Below, in pieces: positions 63,660 through 64,000 of a stretch of DNA of 64,000 nucleotides. The position numbers were made by a program, and so were the translations under genes. Origin of the DNA: Novosphingobium kunmingense (GTDB lineage Bacteria > Pseudomonadota > Alphaproteobacteria > Sphingomonadales > Sphingomonadaceae). The stretch is taken from the NCBI RefSeq assembly GCF_002813245.1, contig NZ_PHUF01000002.1, forward strand, positions 248,001-312,000, given 5' to 3'. Under the pieces are notes generated by a model. The model searched no databases. It was not told the origin of the DNA and was given only the letters and a program-made list of their open reading frames with translations. The first letter of the stretch is position 1, and each line of letters begins with the position of its first letter.

Positions 63660-63938
63660 ATGAACCGCATTGTTCTTGCCCTGCTTGCCCTCTTCGCCGG
63701 GATCGTCGCGCAAGCCGCGCCGACCCAGGCGCGGATGAGCGGCAATGGCAACACGGAAATCAATGCTCTCGAACGGATAGAAAGCGCGGCTCGCCCTTGT
63801 GCGGCCTCGCCTTCGGTTGCCGATCAGGGAGGATGCCGGGTATCGCGGCGCGAGCGGACGGTCAGCAAGCCGCGCGGCGTGCGCACGCGCGTCTACATTC
63901 CTTCAGTACTTTTTGGACCTGACCGCGCTTTAGAATAG
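63660..63938 (+). CDS. Short exported protein (92 aa)
   Basis: The product has a clear signal peptide (residues 1-24, with cleavage around QARMS or TQA). The mature part is about 68 residues, basic and Arg-rich, with two Cys (RPCAAS and GGCRVS) that could form a disulfide. No domain is recognised. The ATG at 63660 is the first codon giving a hydrophobic leader; an earlier frame start at 63591 adds an unrelated basic stretch. No terminator or further gene can be placed in the last 62 bases of the window. Confidence 0.65.
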   Translation: MNRIVLALLALFAGIVAQAAPTQARMSGNGNTEINALERIESAARPCAASPSVADQGGCRVSRRERTVSKPRGVRTRVYIPSVLFGPDRALE

Positions 63939-64000
63939 CGCCGGTCCGAACCCCCATACCTATCCTCGCGCTGGCTTCGCTTGCCGGCGCGGGGCGCACC

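Overview
The window is one uninterrupted stretch of high-GC chromosome from an alphaproteobacterium, most likely a member of the Sphingomonadales (Novosphingobium, Sphingomonas or Erythrobacteraceae type). Pointers are the order rpmF-plsX-fabH-ihfA-merR, a SciP (DUF1153) cell-cycle regulator with a CtrA-type box, a 3-TM holin of the gene-transfer-agent family, class I lysyl-tRNA synthetase, an NDUFS4-like complex I subunit next to hrpB, and ffs-dnaX-ybaB. Assignment to order is inference from gene content; no rRNA is present. I see no insertion sequence, CRISPR array, integrase or other sign of recent transfer.

Layout. 1-5.2 kb: 3' part of cobT, a nitroreductase with its own palindromic operator, then cysS, a RES-domain gene and a D-2-hydroxyacid dehydrogenase joined by ATGA overlaps. 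5.2-9.0 kb: two small minus-strand genes divergent from an HTH/S24 repressor, a membrane protein, a DUF1801/YdeI protein, a metallo-hydrolase and a MAPEG protein. 9.0-12.2 kb: rpmF-plsX-fabH-ihfA-merR. 12.2-17.2 kb: aldehyde dehydrogenase, SixA-like phosphatase, DinG/XPD-like helicase and a 49-residue protein. 17.2-21.2 kb: an AT-richer intergenic region, a secreted protein, a purine-salvage pair (deaminase plus phosphoribosyltransferase) and lysS. 21.2-31.1 kb: a DUF350/DUF1190/glutathionylspermidine-synthase cassette, DUF885 peptidase, prolyl hydroxylase, cytochrome b561, RcnB-like protein, ettA, M28 peptidase and two tRNAs.

31.2-39.3 kb: WalW-like deacetylase, a histidine-kinase-like protein with a degenerate ATPase domain, an Lrp regulator, aroQ-accB-accC, a lipoprotein, the GTA-type holin, purU and a tRNA-Pro. 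39.5-46.1 kb: yajC-secD-secF, a glycosyltransferase coupled to an XRE repressor that has a perfect operator palindrome, and an Uup-type ABC-F ATPase. 46.2-52.4 kb: D-amino acid transaminase-like enzyme, SIMPL protein, a PepSY/response-regulator/sensor-kinase cassette, chorismate mutase, a polyprenyl diphosphate synthase and sciP. 52.5-64 kb: aldo/keto reductase, hrpB, complex I accessory subunit, SRP RNA, dnaX, ybaB, amidohydrolase, lon, HU and a short secreted protein.

Most genes are housekeeping: lipid synthesis (plsX, fabH, accBC), protein export (yajC-secDF, SRP RNA), translation (cysS, lysS, ettA, tRNAs) and nucleoid proteins (ihfA, HU). The most interesting signals are regulatory: operators placed on promoters whose predicted start coincides with the start codon, two competing hairpins at the response-regulator ribosome-binding site, a CtrA box and GANTC sites before sciP, and convergent gene ends packed into 4-nt shared stops or stop-containing hairpins. 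All coordinates of promoters and hairpins were read by eye.
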